Below are positions 47,474 through 56,796 of a stretch of 64,000 nt of DNA, one piece after another. Source of the DNA: Sphingomonas sp. R-74633 (GTDB taxonomy: Bacteria; Pseudomonadota; Alphaproteobacteria; Sphingomonadales; Sphingomonadaceae); assembly GCF_013416555.1 (NCBI RefSeq), contig NZ_JACCFG010000002.1:558001-622000 (forward strand), written 5' to 3'. The position numbers and the translations under genes are program-made. The notes below the pieces were generated by a model, which saw only the letters and a list, made by a program, of their open reading frames with translations, made no database searches and had not been told where the DNA came from. Each line of letters starts with the position of its first letter. Position 1 is the stretch's first letter.

Positions 47474-48271
47474 TTAAAGCGCCTCGATCTCGACCAATCC
47501 GTACCGCGCCAGCGCAGGTCCCAGCATGTCGGTGCGGGCGCTACGGGCAGTGAAAACCGCCCTGCCCGGCGCCGGCGATGCCGGCCATGATTGGCCCTCG
47601 GTGAGCGCGGCGACTCGCCGGGCGATGCCGGGGCCGCCATCGACGAAGCGCACCGGATGCGGTGCCGCCGCGGCAAGCTCGGCCGCTACCAGCGGGAAAT
47701 GCGTGCAGGCGTTGACGATCAGGTCGATCCGGTCGCCGCCCGGCTGATCGAAAAGACCGGCAAGCACCGCGCGCATCCGCTCGGGGAGCGGCGGTACGCC
47801 TTCGAGCGAAGCCTCCGCAATCTCAACCAGCTCGGCCGAGCCATGGCGCAGCACGGTGCAATCGCCGGCGAAGCGCGCCGCGAGATCGTCGACATAGGGT
47901 TGGCGCACCGTCGCCTCGGTGCCGAGCACGCCGATCACGCGCGTCTGGCTGAGCAGGGCGGCGGGCTTGATCGCGGGAACGGTGCCGACGATCGGCACGT
48001 CGAGTGCGGCGCGGACGTGGTTCAGCGCAATCGTCGAGGCGGTATTGCAGGCGATGACGATCAGCCGCGGATCATAGCGCTCCGCCAGCCGCCCGAGCAA
48101 AGCCGGCACGCGCGCGGCGATCTCGGCTTCGCTGCGCGTGCCATAGGGAAAGCCGGCCGAATCGGCGACATAGACGAGCGGCGCATGCGGCAGCAGCGCG
48201 GCGGTGGGTGCGAGCACCGAGAGCCCTCCCATGCCGGAATCGAAGAACAATATGGGACGGCTGTCGGTCAT
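47474..48271 (-). CDS. murI: Glutamate racemase
   Basis: 265 residues. Makes D-glutamate for peptidoglycan. Both catalytic cysteines are present, in VIACNTASTIALNH and VNACTHFPL, with FDSGMGGLSVL at the N-terminus and ADSAGFPYG. Standalone gene. Confidence 0.95.
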   Translation of the reverse strand: MTDSRPILFFDSGMGGLSVLAPTAALLPHAPLVYVADSAGFPYGTRSEAEIAARVPALLGRLAERYDPRLIVIACNTASTIALNHVRAALDVPIVGTVPAIKPAALLSQTRVIGVLGTEATVRQPYVDDLAARFAGDCTVLRHGSAELVEIAEASLEGVPPLPERMRAVLAGLFDQPGGDRIDLIVNACTHFPLVAAELAAAAPHPVRFVDGGPGIARRVAALTEGQSWPASPAPGRAVFTARSARTDMLGPALARYGLVEIEAL

Positions 48272-48342
48272 CGTGCGCGGGGCATGGCTCCGCGCCGGAG
48301 GACCGTCAACCGCCCCGAGTTGGGAAACACCTCTTGCGAGGA

Positions 48343-49074
48343 TCAGTTGGCCGGCTTGCGCGGCTTCCAGTTTGCCGGAATGCCGGTGACCGCGATCATG
48401 GAGCGTCCGCCGGCGATATATTCCTCGCGGCTGATCTTGCCGTCGCCATTCTTGTCGTTGCGCTCGAGATACATCGACTTTGCCACCTCGAGCGATACCG
48501 GCTTGTACGGCTCGCTGCCGACCTTGACGCGTGCCGACCTGATCGGAAGTTCGCCGATTTCGAGATAGCCGGACTTGTCGCGATCCATGATGTCGAAGTT
48601 CGAGCTCAGAAACTCCGCCGCCTGCTCCGGCGTGGCCGGCACCCGCGGCCCTTCATATCGCTTGCCCTGGTGTTGCGGCACGGGCGCATCCTGCAGCACC
48701 GGTGCCCCGCCGTGCAGCGTCAGCGCGAGCGCCGTCGCGATTGCGATGCTCATCATGATCCCTCCAATCCACCACCAGCGCCTGTCGCCGGTGCTGGAGA
48801 GGCGCTGGACGGGTTCGGGGCCGGCGGCGAGGTCCGGCGCATGGGGTACCAGCGACTGGGACTCGGCCTGGACGAGCAGCCGCGCGGCCTGGAGCGAGGA
48901 AGACACGCCCAGCTTGGTGCGCGCCATCTTGATCCGCTTCTCGACCGCGTGCGGCGAGACGCCGAGCTCCAGCGCCATTTCCTTGGCGGTCTGGGGCAAC
49001 AGGCGGCGGCGCAGGCATTCCTTCTCGTTCTCGGTCAGCCGGGCGATCGCCGCCCGCATCCTTTCGTCCAGCAC
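48343..49074 (-). CDS. Transmembrane LuxR-type HTH regulator with periplasmic EF-hand domain
   Basis: 243 residues from GTG 49074 with GGGAG upstream. Residues 10-65 form a LuxR/GerE-type HTH (LTENEKECLRRRLLPQTAKE, MALELGVSPHAVEKRIKMAR). One membrane helix spans about 100-120 (WWWIGGIMMSIAIATALALT). The C-terminal part has an EF-hand-like loop at 164-175 (DRDKSGYLEIGE) and a canonical EF-hand at 207-218 (DKNGDGKISREE). The topology puts the EF-hands in the periplasm, so this looks like a one-component calcium-responsive regulator. The targets are unknown; murI and plsY are the neighbours. Confidence 0.85.
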   Translation of the reverse strand: MLDERMRAAIARLTENEKECLRRRLLPQTAKEMALELGVSPHAVEKRIKMARTKLGVSSSLQAARLLVQAESQSLVPHAPDLAAGPEPVQRLSSTGDRRWWWIGGIMMSIAIATALALTLHGGAPVLQDAPVPQHQGKRYEGPRVPATPEQAAEFLSSNFDIMDRDKSGYLEIGELPIRSARVKVGSEPYKPVSLEVAKSMYLERNDKNGDGKISREEYIAGGRSMIAVTGIPANWKPRKPAN

Positions 49075-49209
49075 GCCCTACTCCCGCCCACAGGCGCGCA
49101 AACCTAGGCGAAAGTCGAGTTTCGCCCAAGTCGGAGCGATTGGTACCCCATCCACATTGCGCCCCTGCCGTCAGCCACTATGTTGGACCGCGACAAGGGG
49201 GAGCGTTTC

Positions 49210-49812
49210 TTGACGATCGATACAGCCATCGGCCCGGTAGGCGTTTTGCTGCTCGGCTATCTGCTGGGCTCGATCCCCTTCGGGCTGCTGCTTACGCGCT
49301 TCTTCGGCGCGGGCGACCTGCGCCAGATCGGCTCGGGCAATATCGGCGCGACCAATGTGCTGCGCACCGGCCGCAAGGGGCTGGCGGCGGCGACGTTGCT
49401 GCTCGATCTCGCCAAGGGCGCGGCGGCGGTGCTGATCGCCGGCGCGCTGCTCCCGGGCGGCGGCGTGCTGGGTGGCCTGGCCGCATTCATCGGCCATTGC
49501 TACCCGGTGTGGCTCCGCTTCAAGGGCGGCAAGGGCGTAGCGACCATGATGGGCGTGGTGCTGGCGCTGCACTGGCCCTCGGGCATCGTCTTCGCGCTCG
49601 TCTGGCTCGGGCTGCTCGCGGTGCTGCGCATCTCCTCGCTGGCCGGCATGAGCGCGGCGATCAGCGCGCCGGTGAGTGCGGCGTTCTTCGGGCGGATCGA
49701 CATCGTGCTGATGCTGCTCGCGCTGGCGATGATCGTGCTGTGGAAGCATCGCGCCAATATCGACCGGCTGCTCAACGGCACCGAGCCGCGCGTCGGCAGC
49801 AAAAGTGGCTGA
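49210..49812 (+). CDS. plsY: Glycerol-3-phosphate acyltransferase PlsY
   Basis: 200 residues from TTG 49210 with GGGGGAG seven bases upstream; ATG 49180 lacks a site. Multi-pass inner membrane enzyme that moves an acyl group from acyl-phosphate to glycerol-3-phosphate. Three conserved motifs: GSIPFGLLLTR, GSGNIGATNVLRTGRKGLA and FKGGKGVATMMGV. PlsC encoded at 15.9 kb carries out the next step. Overlaps dprA by eight bases. Confidence 0.95.
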   Translation: MTIDTAIGPVGVLLLGYLLGSIPFGLLLTRFFGAGDLRQIGSGNIGATNVLRTGRKGLAAATLLLDLAKGAAAVLIAGALLPGGGVLGGLAAFIGHCYPVWLRFKGGKGVATMMGVVLALHWPSGIVFALVWLGLLAVLRISSLAGMSAAISAPVSAAFFGRIDIVLMLLALAMIVLWKHRANIDRLLNGTEPRVGSKSG

Positions 49813-50890
49813 CACGCGCGAGGCACGGCTAAGGCTGCTGCGCTCCGCCAATATCGGCCCCGTTACCTATGCCCAGCTGATCCAGCGTTTCGGCAGTGCC
49901 GAGGCGGCGCTAGACGCGCTGCCGATGCTCGCGGCGCGCGGTGGCGGACGGGCGCCGGTGATCGCCGATTTGGGGCTGGTGCGGCGCGAGATCGCCGCGG
50001 TCGAGCGACTTGGCGCGCGCTATCTGTTCCTTGGGGATGACGACTATCCCGGGCTGCTGGCCGAGCTGGACAGCGCGCCACCGGCACTGATCCTGCGCGG
50101 ACGGCTGGAATTGCTCGACCGACCGGTGGTCGCGATCGTCGGCGCGCGCAATGCCTCGGCCGCGGCATGCCGCTTCGCCCGCCAGATCGCGCTGGGGCTT
50201 GGCGAGGCGGGTGTGACGGTGGTCTCCGGGCTGGCGCGCGGGATCGATACCGCAGCGCATATCGGATCGATCGGTAGCGGCACGGTGGGCGTGATCGCCA
50301 GCGGGATCGACATCGCCTTTCCGCCCGAAAATGCCGAATTGCAGGAGCGCGTGGCGCGCGAGGGCCTGCTGATCGCCGAGCAGCCGCCGGGCACCGAGCC
50401 GCTGGCGCGCTTCTTCCCGTCGCGCAACCGGATCATCGCCGGGCTCGCGCTCGGCACGGTGGTGGTCGAGGCGGCGCCGCGATCGGGCTCGCTGATCACC
50501 GCGCGGCTCGCCAATGAGGCGGGGCGCGAGGTCATGGCGGTGCCCGGCTCGCCGCTCGATCCGCGGGCGCAGGGGTGCAATTTGCTTATCCGCGAGGGCG
50601 CGACTTTGGTGCAGGGCGTGGACGATGTGCTCGAGATGATCCGCCCGATCGACGCGCGGGCGGTGCGCTCGCCGGTGGCCGGCTGGCAGGGGCCACCGCC
50701 CGAAGATGCCAGCGATGGCGATCGACGCGCAGTGACGGGATTGCTCGGACCGGTGGCGGTGAGCGTCGACGAACTGATCCGCCAGTCGGGGCTGGCGCCG
50801 GCAGTGGTGCAGACGGTGCTGCTCGAGCTGGAACTGGCCGGGCGGCTGGAGCGCCATGCCGGCGGGCGGGTGAGTTTGACCTCCGGATGA
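49805..50890 (+). CDS. dprA: DNA-processing protein DprA
   Basis: 361 residues. SAM-like N-terminal domain, Rossmann-like DprA/Smf core (VAIVGARNASAAACRFA, VVSGLARGIDTAAH, FFPSRNRIIAGLA, VEAAPRSGSLITARLA) and a C-terminal winged helix. Loads RecA on incoming single-stranded DNA in natural transformation. GTG start overlapping plsY; plsY-dprA is conserved in alphaproteobacteria. Confidence 0.95.
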   Translation: MADTREARLRLLRSANIGPVTYAQLIQRFGSAEAALDALPMLAARGGGRAPVIADLGLVRREIAAVERLGARYLFLGDDDYPGLLAELDSAPPALILRGRLELLDRPVVAIVGARNASAAACRFARQIALGLGEAGVTVVSGLARGIDTAAHIGSIGSGTVGVIASGIDIAFPPENAELQERVAREGLLIAEQPPGTEPLARFFPSRNRIIAGLALGTVVVEAAPRSGSLITARLANEAGREVMAVPGSPLDPRAQGCNLLIREGATLVQGVDDVLEMIRPIDARAVRSPVAGWQGPPPEDASDGDRRAVTGLLGPVAVSVDELIRQSGLAPAVVQTVLLELELAGRLERHAGGRVSLTSG

Positions 50891-51105
50891 TCTATCTCGC
50901 CTTTCTGTTTCTGCTCCTGTTCACGGGCTTTTTCGTTCGCGAAACGATCGTGTCGCTGCGCCGAGGATCGGTCCGCAACCGGGGGCGCAGCTACGGGCGG
51001 GAGGATCGGCCGGTCAGCTTCTGGTTTGGGATTGCCAGCTGGATCCTGAACGCATCCGCGGGCGCGGTGGCCACCGTGCTGCTCGCGCTGTCGAAACTCG
51101 GCTAG
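50887..51105 (+). CDS. Small membrane protein coupled to dprA
   Basis: 72 residues with two transmembrane helices (IYLAFLFLLLFTGFFV and FGIASWILNASAGAVATVLL) and an Arg/Gly-rich loop between. The ATG overlaps the dprA stop (ATGA). No family recognised. The frame is open and codon use resembles its neighbours. Confidence 0.65.
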   Translation: MIYLAFLFLLLFTGFFVRETIVSLRRGSVRNRGRSYGREDRPVSFWFGIASWILNASAGAVATVLLALSKLG

Positions 51106-51173
51106 CGCGCCCTAGCAAGTTACGGGACCGTTCCTACATCGCGGCCACAAACCCCTCCCCAAGGAGCCCGAAC

Positions 51174-52067
51174 ATGGCCGACGCACCCGATCCCGCGAAC
51201 AACCAGCCCGCCGGCTATGTGCCCCCCAAGGTGTGGCAGTGGGAGGCGGGCAATGGCGGCCAGTTCGCCAATATCAACCGGCCGGTCTCGGGCGCGACGC
51301 ATGATGCGCCGCTGCCGGTGGGCGAGCATCCGATCCAGCTCTATTCGCTCGGCACGCCCAACGGGCAGAAGGTGACGATCCTGCTCGAGGAGCTGCTCGC
51401 CGCCGGTCACAAGGGCGCCGAATATGACGCCTGGAAGATCAACATCGGCGAGGGCGCGCAGTTCGGCAGCGGGTTCGTGAGCATCAACCCCAACTCGAAG
51501 ATCCCGGCGATGGTCGACCATTCGGTCGAGCCCAATATTTCCGTGTTCGAGAGCGGCGCGATCCTGGTCTATCTCGCCGAGAAGTTCGGCGCGTTCCTGC
51601 CGAGCGATCCGGCGAAGCGCGCGCAGACGATGAGCTGGCTGATGTGGCAGATGGGTTCGGCGCCGTTCCTGGGCGGCGGCTTCGGCCATTTCTTCGCCTA
51701 TGCGCCGTTCAAGATCGAATATGCGATCAACCGCTATGCGATGGAAGTGAAGCGCCAGCTCCATGTGCTCGACACGCATCTGGCGACGAACAAGTTCATG
51801 GTCGGCGACGACTATACGATCGCCGACATCGCGATCTGGCCCTGGTATGGCGGCGTGGCGCGCGGCGATGCCTATGCCGGCGCGGCCGAGTTCCTCAACA
51901 TCGGCGAATATGAACATTTCAACCGCTGGGCCGCCGAAGTCGGCGAGCGCGAGGCGGTGCAGCGCGGGCGGCTGGTCAACAAGGGCTCGGGCCCCGAGGA
52001 CCAGCGCGTCCCCGAGCGCCACTCGGCGGCGGACATCGACGCGGTGCGGGCGAAGATGCTCGCCTAG
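51174..52067 (+). CDS. yghU: Glutathione S-transferase family, YghU-type disulfide-bond oxidoreductase
   Basis: 297 residues. The long N-terminal extension ending in LPVGEHPIQLYSLGTPNGQK and the thioredoxin-fold part (VTILLEELLAAG, INPNSKIPAMVDH, VFESGAILVYLAEKFG) match the YghU/YfcG group, which binds two glutathiones and reduces disulfides. The C-terminal helical domain has FMVGDDYTIADIAIWPW. Its stop shares CTAG with the convergent gene. Confidence 0.92.
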   Translation: MADAPDPANNQPAGYVPPKVWQWEAGNGGQFANINRPVSGATHDAPLPVGEHPIQLYSLGTPNGQKVTILLEELLAAGHKGAEYDAWKINIGEGAQFGSGFVSINPNSKIPAMVDHSVEPNISVFESGAILVYLAEKFGAFLPSDPAKRAQTMSWLMWQMGSAPFLGGGFGHFFAYAPFKIEYAINRYAMEVKRQLHVLDTHLATNKFMVGDDYTIADIAIWPWYGGVARGDAYAGAAEFLNIGEYEHFNRWAAEVGEREAVQRGRLVNKGSGPEDQRVPERHSAADIDAVRAKMLA

Positions 52068-53590
52068 CGGCCGATATATTCCACCCGCGCCGTGCCGGAG
52101 GCCCAGACGGGCAGGTAAAGCCCCTGCCCGGCTGCCTTTAGCTGGCCGGTACGGACGCCGGTGATGTCGGCGCGGATCACGAAGTCGCCGGCGCGCTTCT
52201 GGACGATGGCGCGCTGGACCTTGCCGAGCAGCTTGTCGAAATCCTTGGTGAAGTTCTGGGTGAGCTCCTCGGCCAGCACCTCGGAGATTGCCGGGGCCTG
52301 GACCAGCCGGACGAGCAGGTCGCCGCCGATCCTGTCGGTATCGCCCGATACGCTCAGCTGCTCGAAATGGACGCGCTGCGAGCCGGGCGCATTGACCGGC
52401 ACGGCGGTGAGCCAGACCAGGCCATGCGTCTCGGCAGCGCCGTTCTGCGGTTTTGCGGCGATCGTCAGTCCCACGGCGATCCGGCCGCCGGTGGCGCCAT
52501 AGCCGGTGATCTTCTCGAAGCGCGCAGTGACCGGGCCGATGCCGGGGATGTCGAAGGGCCGCTTCGCCCGCTTGGTGAGCGCCTTCTGGAGCACGGGCTC
52601 GAGCTGGGCATAGTCGGCGATCACCGGCAGGAAGAAGCTCAGCTTCGAGCCGGCGGCGTCATGCCCGAGCGGCGGCAGCGGAGTCGGCGCGGGATCGGCG
52701 GGGCGCGGGCCGACAAAGGTCTCGGTGAGCGCCGACAGGCCGAGACTGAGGCGCAGGCGATTGCCCGACAGGCGATAGCCGCCATAGCTCAGCTTCTGCG
52801 GGGTGATCCGCATCCAGACCGGCGGGTTCTCCTCGTTGAGCTGGAGCGAAGTGAAGCTCTGCCGCCAGGCGCCGGCCACCTGGGCGCGGATGTTGAGCTT
52901 GGCGATTTCCTGCGGCAGCTTGCGCTCGAGGTCACGCACCACCGGCGCGAGCTTCTCATCCGCCTTGTCGGTGAAGGTGATCCGCTTGCCGAGAAAATCG
53001 ATGCCGGGCGCGGTCGTCCAGCTATAGGCGAGGCGCACCGTAGCGCGGGCCTGCCAATTCTCGGTCATCGTCAGGCGGATGCGGGCACGGACCATCGCCG
53101 AACCCGTCGCCGTCTCCCCCTTCAGGAACCCGCCGACATGACGCGCCGCGATATTGGCGCGGATCGGTACATCCGCGACGATCTCGTCGCCCTCGCCGCG
53201 TAGCCGAATGGCGGAACGCGTGACGGTGCCGACGACGGTGCAGCCGAGATCGGGGCTGACCTTGATCTTGGCCTTGAACAGCTTGACCCGCTGGGCGGGC
53301 ACGCATTTGTCGACCTGCTGGTTGATCGACCAGAGCGTGCGCGGCACCGCCTGCTCGATCGCACGGGCTAGCACCGAGACCTGGACGTCGAGCGGCACGT
53401 CGATCGCGGAAAGCTCATGCGGCACCTCGACCGTGTCGGTCGCGTGGGGCGGCGGCTCGACCTTGCCGGTCCGCAGGAACAGCAAAAGCATCGCCGCCAG
53501 GCCCGCCGCGAGCACCACCAGCAGCACGCCGATGATCCAAAGCCGGCGGTGGCGAAAGGCGCTGCGGGTCATGGGCTGGGCGTCGGGCAA
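52064..53590 (-). CDS. DUF4403 family membrane-anchored protein
   Basis: 508 residues from TTG 53590 with GGGGGAG eight bases upstream. One N-terminal membrane helix (LWIIGVLLVVLAAGLAAMLLLFL), the rest probably periplasmic. Matches the DUF4403 pattern: an initial SAIDVPLDVQVSVLARAIEQ segment, LRGEGDEIVADVPI, then two repeated beta-rich halves with long helices, reminiscent of lipid-binding tubular proteins. Function is not established. Confidence 0.8.
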   Translation of the reverse strand: MPDAQPMTRSAFRHRRLWIIGVLLVVLAAGLAAMLLLFLRTGKVEPPPHATDTVEVPHELSAIDVPLDVQVSVLARAIEQAVPRTLWSINQQVDKCVPAQRVKLFKAKIKVSPDLGCTVVGTVTRSAIRLRGEGDEIVADVPIRANIAARHVGGFLKGETATGSAMVRARIRLTMTENWQARATVRLAYSWTTAPGIDFLGKRITFTDKADEKLAPVVRDLERKLPQEIAKLNIRAQVAGAWRQSFTSLQLNEENPPVWMRITPQKLSYGGYRLSGNRLRLSLGLSALTETFVGPRPADPAPTPLPPLGHDAAGSKLSFFLPVIADYAQLEPVLQKALTKRAKRPFDIPGIGPVTARFEKITGYGATGGRIAVGLTIAAKPQNGAAETHGLVWLTAVPVNAPGSQRVHFEQLSVSGDTDRIGGDLLVRLVQAPAISEVLAEELTQNFTKDFDKLLGKVQRAIVQKRAGDFVIRADITGVRTGQLKAAGQGLYLPVWASGTARVEYIGR

Positions 53591-53721
53591 TCTTTCTGCT
53601 CCCCCTGGACGTGCGCCGATGATACCCGCGAACTCTTACCAAGTTCCAGATCAACCGGCTTGACGGCCCCTGTCGTCGCTCCCCACCTTACACGCGTACA
53701 CGTGAGGATCGCTTACCCCCC

Positions 53722-56289
53722 ATGCAGCTCGTCATCGTAGAATCGCCGGCAAAGGCGAAGACCATCGAGAAATATCTCGGCAAGGACTATCGCGTCCTGG
53801 CCTCCTACGGCCATGTCCGCGACCTGCCGGCGAAGGACGGCTCCGTCGATCCCGATGACGGGTTCGCGATGGATTGGGAAACCTATGCCGACAAGTCGAA
53901 GCAGCTAAAGGCGATCACCGACGAGGCGAAGAAGGCCGACCGACTGATCCTCGCAACCGACCCTGACCGCGAGGGCGAGGCGATCAGCTGGCACGTGCAG
54001 GAAGTGCTGCGGCTCAAGAAGGCGCTGCCCAAGGAAGTCGAGCGCGTCACCTTCAACGCGATCACCAAGCCGGCGATCCTGACCGCGATGGAGCATCCGC
54101 GCGAGCTGGATACCGACCTGATCGACGCCTATCGGGCGCGCCGGGCGCTCGACTATCTGGTCGGCTTCACGCTGTCGCCGGTGCTGTGGCGCAAGCTGCC
54201 GGGCGCCAAATCGGCCGGCCGCGTCCAGTCGGTCGCGCTGCGCATCATCGTCGATCGCGAGCGCGAGATCGAAAGCTTCAAGGCCCAGGAATATTGGTCG
54301 GTCACCGCCGACATGGAACAGGACGGCACGCCCTTCCAGGCGCGCATGGTCAAGTACAAGGGCGACAAGCTCGACCGCCTGTCGATCGGCGACGGCAAGA
54401 CCGCCGAGGCAGCGAAGAAGGCCGTCGAGGAAGGCCGCTTCACCGTGGTCTCGGTCGAAACCAAGCCGGCGATGCGCAACCCCGCCGCGCCCTTCACCAC
54501 CTCGACGCTGCAGCAGGAAGCCGCGCGCAAGCTGGGCTTCTCGGCCAGCCACACGATGCGGATCGCGCAGGGCCTCTATGAGGACGGCGCGATCACCTAC
54601 ATGCGTACCGACGGCGTCCAGATGGACCCGGGCGCGATCCAGGAGGCCCGCAAGGCTGTCGCGACGCGCTATGACGGCAGCTATGTGCCGGACAAGCCGC
54701 GCATCTACACCACCAAGGCGAAGAACGCCCAGGAAGCGCACGAGGCGATCCGCCCGACCGACTTCAGCAAGGACAAGGCGGGCTCGGGCGACCATGGCCG
54801 GCTCTACGAGCTGATCTGGAAGCGCGCGCTGGCCAGCCAGATGGCGAGCGCCCGGATGGAGCGCACCACGATCGACCTGGAGGATGCGACCAGCCAGCAC
54901 GGGCTGCGCGCCACCGGCCAGGTGGTGATCTTCCCCGGCTATCTCGCGCTCTACGAAGAAGGCCGCGACGACGAGGGCGACGAGGATTCGCGCCGCCTGC
55001 CGCGGATGAGCGAAGGCGCGACGCCGGCGAAGAAGGCAGTCAACGCCGAACAGCACTTCACCCAGCCGCCGCCCCGCTTCAGCGAGGCATCGCTGGTCAA
55101 GCGGATGGAGGAGCTCGGCATCGGCCGCCCTTCGACCTATGCCTCGGTCATCCAGGTGCTCAAGGACCGCGCCTATGTCCGCCTCGAGAAGAACCGTTTC
55201 TTCGCCGAGGAGAGCGGGCGGCTGCTGACCGCGTTCCTCGAGCGCTTCTTCCAGAAATACGTCAATTACGACTTCACCGCCGAGCTGGAGGAGGAGTTGG
55301 ACGACGTGTCGGGCGGGCGCGCCCAGTGGCAGGCCGTGCTCGAGGCGTTCTGGAAAGACTTCAAGCCGCGCACCGCCGATGTGATGGAGCAGAAGCCGTC
55401 GGACATCACCGCGGCGCTCGACGAGTTCCTGGCGCCCTATCTCTTCCCGGAAAAGGCGGACGGCAGCGATCCGCGGGCATGCCCTAATTGCGCGGGCGGG
55501 CGGCTGGCGCTGCGCGGCGGCAAGTTCGGCGCGTTCATCGCCTGCTCGAATTATCCCGAGTGCAAATATACCCGCCGCTTCGCCCAGCCGGGCGGCGAGG
55601 AAGGCGCGGATAGCGGCCCCGAGACGCTGGGCAACGATCCCGACACAGGCCTGCCGGTCGAGCGCAAGTCGGGCCGGTTCGGGCCCTACATCCAGCTTGG
55701 CGAAGGCAAGGAAGCGGCGCGCGCGTCGATCCCGAAGGACGTCGAGCTCGACCTGGAACTGGCGCTGAAGCTCCTGAAGCTGCCGCGGGTGATCGGCGAT
55801 CACCCGGAGACGGGCAATCCGATCACGGCCTCGATCGGCCGCTATGGCCCGTATCTGGCGCATGACGGCAAATACGCGCGGCTGCAGGGCACGATGGAAG
55901 TGTTCGAGACGGGCATGAATGCCGCGGTGGTCAAGCTGGCCGAGGCGGCGGCGAACGCTGGCCGTCCGGCGCGGGGCGCCTCGCGCGAGCCGTTGAAGGT
56001 GCTCGGCAAGCATCCGCGTACCGAAGCCGAGATCAAGCTGATGGACGGCCGCTACGGCGCCTATGTCACCGACGGCGAGACCAATGCTACGCTGCCCAAG
56101 TCGATCGACAAGGACCAGCTGACGCTTGAGGAAGCCGCCCAGCTGATCGACGCACGCGCGGCGGCGGGTCCTGCGAAGGGCAAGGGGAAGAAGAAGGCGG
56201 CGGCGAAGAAGCCTGCGGCCAAGAAGGCGCCTGCCAAGAAGGCGGCGGCGAAGAAGCCGGCAGCGAAAAAGGCTGCTGCGGCGGAATAA
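53722..56289 (+). CDS. topA: DNA topoisomerase I
   Basis: 855 residues. Relaxes negative supercoils. N-terminal TOPRIM (MQLVIVESPAKAKTIEKYLG, ATDPDREGEAISWH), active-site Tyr293 in GAITYMRTDG, one zinc-ribbon-like unit with four cysteines (CPNCAGGRLALRGGKFGAFI...CSNYPEC), two further topoisomerase C-terminal repeats, and a Lys/Ala-rich tail (PAAKKAPAKKAAAKKPAAKK) of a type that adds non-specific DNA binding. Divergent from the DUF4403 gene. Confidence 0.97.
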   Translation: MQLVIVESPAKAKTIEKYLGKDYRVLASYGHVRDLPAKDGSVDPDDGFAMDWETYADKSKQLKAITDEAKKADRLILATDPDREGEAISWHVQEVLRLKKALPKEVERVTFNAITKPAILTAMEHPRELDTDLIDAYRARRALDYLVGFTLSPVLWRKLPGAKSAGRVQSVALRIIVDREREIESFKAQEYWSVTADMEQDGTPFQARMVKYKGDKLDRLSIGDGKTAEAAKKAVEEGRFTVVSVETKPAMRNPAAPFTTSTLQQEAARKLGFSASHTMRIAQGLYEDGAITYMRTDGVQMDPGAIQEARKAVATRYDGSYVPDKPRIYTTKAKNAQEAHEAIRPTDFSKDKAGSGDHGRLYELIWKRALASQMASARMERTTIDLEDATSQHGLRATGQVVIFPGYLALYEEGRDDEGDEDSRRLPRMSEGATPAKKAVNAEQHFTQPPPRFSEASLVKRMEELGIGRPSTYASVIQVLKDRAYVRLEKNRFFAEESGRLLTAFLERFFQKYVNYDFTAELEEELDDVSGGRAQWQAVLEAFWKDFKPRTADVMEQKPSDITAALDEFLAPYLFPEKADGSDPRACPNCAGGRLALRGGKFGAFIACSNYPECKYTRRFAQPGGEEGADSGPETLGNDPDTGLPVERKSGRFGPYIQLGEGKEAARASIPKDVELDLELALKLLKLPRVIGDHPETGNPITASIGRYGPYLAHDGKYARLQGTMEVFETGMNAAVVKLAEAAANAGRPARGASREPLKVLGKHPRTEAEIKLMDGRYGAYVTDGETNATLPKSIDKDQLTLEEAAQLIDARAAAGPAKGKGKKKAAAKKPAAKKAPAKKAAAKKPAAKKAAAAE

Positions 56290-56295
56290 GCTGTC

Positions 56296-56368
56296 CCCCG
56301 GCGAAAGCCGGGGCCCAGGGTCACAAGCGACCCGGCAGAGAAACCCTGGGCCCCGGCTTTCGCCGGGG
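56296..56368. repeat. Paired-hairpin REP-like repeat
   Basis: Perfect 26-bp inverted arms (56296-56321 and 56343-56368). Homologous to the 41.0 kb copy through the spacer (CCGGCAGAGAAACCCTGGG), so the two are copies of one unit. Follows the topA stop. Confidence 0.88.
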
Positions 56369-56393
56369 ATCCAGTGGTTGCTACGAGCCTAGG

Positions 56394-56690
56394 TTACGCC
56401 GCCCGCACCTCGAAGCCGCGGAGCCATGCACGTGCGGCCTTCTGCGCTTCGATGATCTCGCGCGCCGACATGTCCTCGGCGATTTCGGCGCGGCATTCCT
56501 GCGCGCGCTGGTCGCCCGTGACTGCGGCGATGTTGAACCACTTATGGGCCTCGATCAGATCGACGCCGATGCCGTCGGCACCGCTCGAATAGACCATACC
56601 CAGATCATAACACGCGTTGGCATCGCCGCGGGCCGCGTCACGCAGCCGGCTCTCGATTAGGAAACGCGCACTCTTCAGGCTGCTGCCCAT
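56394..56690 (-). CDS. Sel1-repeat-like small protein
   Basis: 98 residues from ATG 56690. The middle part DANACYDLGMVYSSGADGIG, VDLIEAHKWFNIAAVTGD is a Sel1-like helical repeat, usually a protein-interaction module. An alternative start at 56714 adds eight residues. No signal peptide. Its partner is unknown. Confidence 0.8.
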   Translation of the reverse strand: MGSSLKSARFLIESRLRDAARGDANACYDLGMVYSSGADGIGVDLIEAHKWFNIAAVTGDQRAQECRAEIAEDMSAREIIEAQKAARAWLRGFEVRAA

Positions 56691-56796
56691 GTCGCTCACC
56701 CCTGTTAACCACACCCTTTCGTGGTGGCTTGGGGTTTGACACCTGAATTCGAAACAAATGGTTAACAGCGTTAACTGTAAATATTCAGGTCCGTAC

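Noticed and set aside
53905..56013. A 702-codon minus-strand frame over topA
   Set aside because: Shadow of topA with low-complexity composition.
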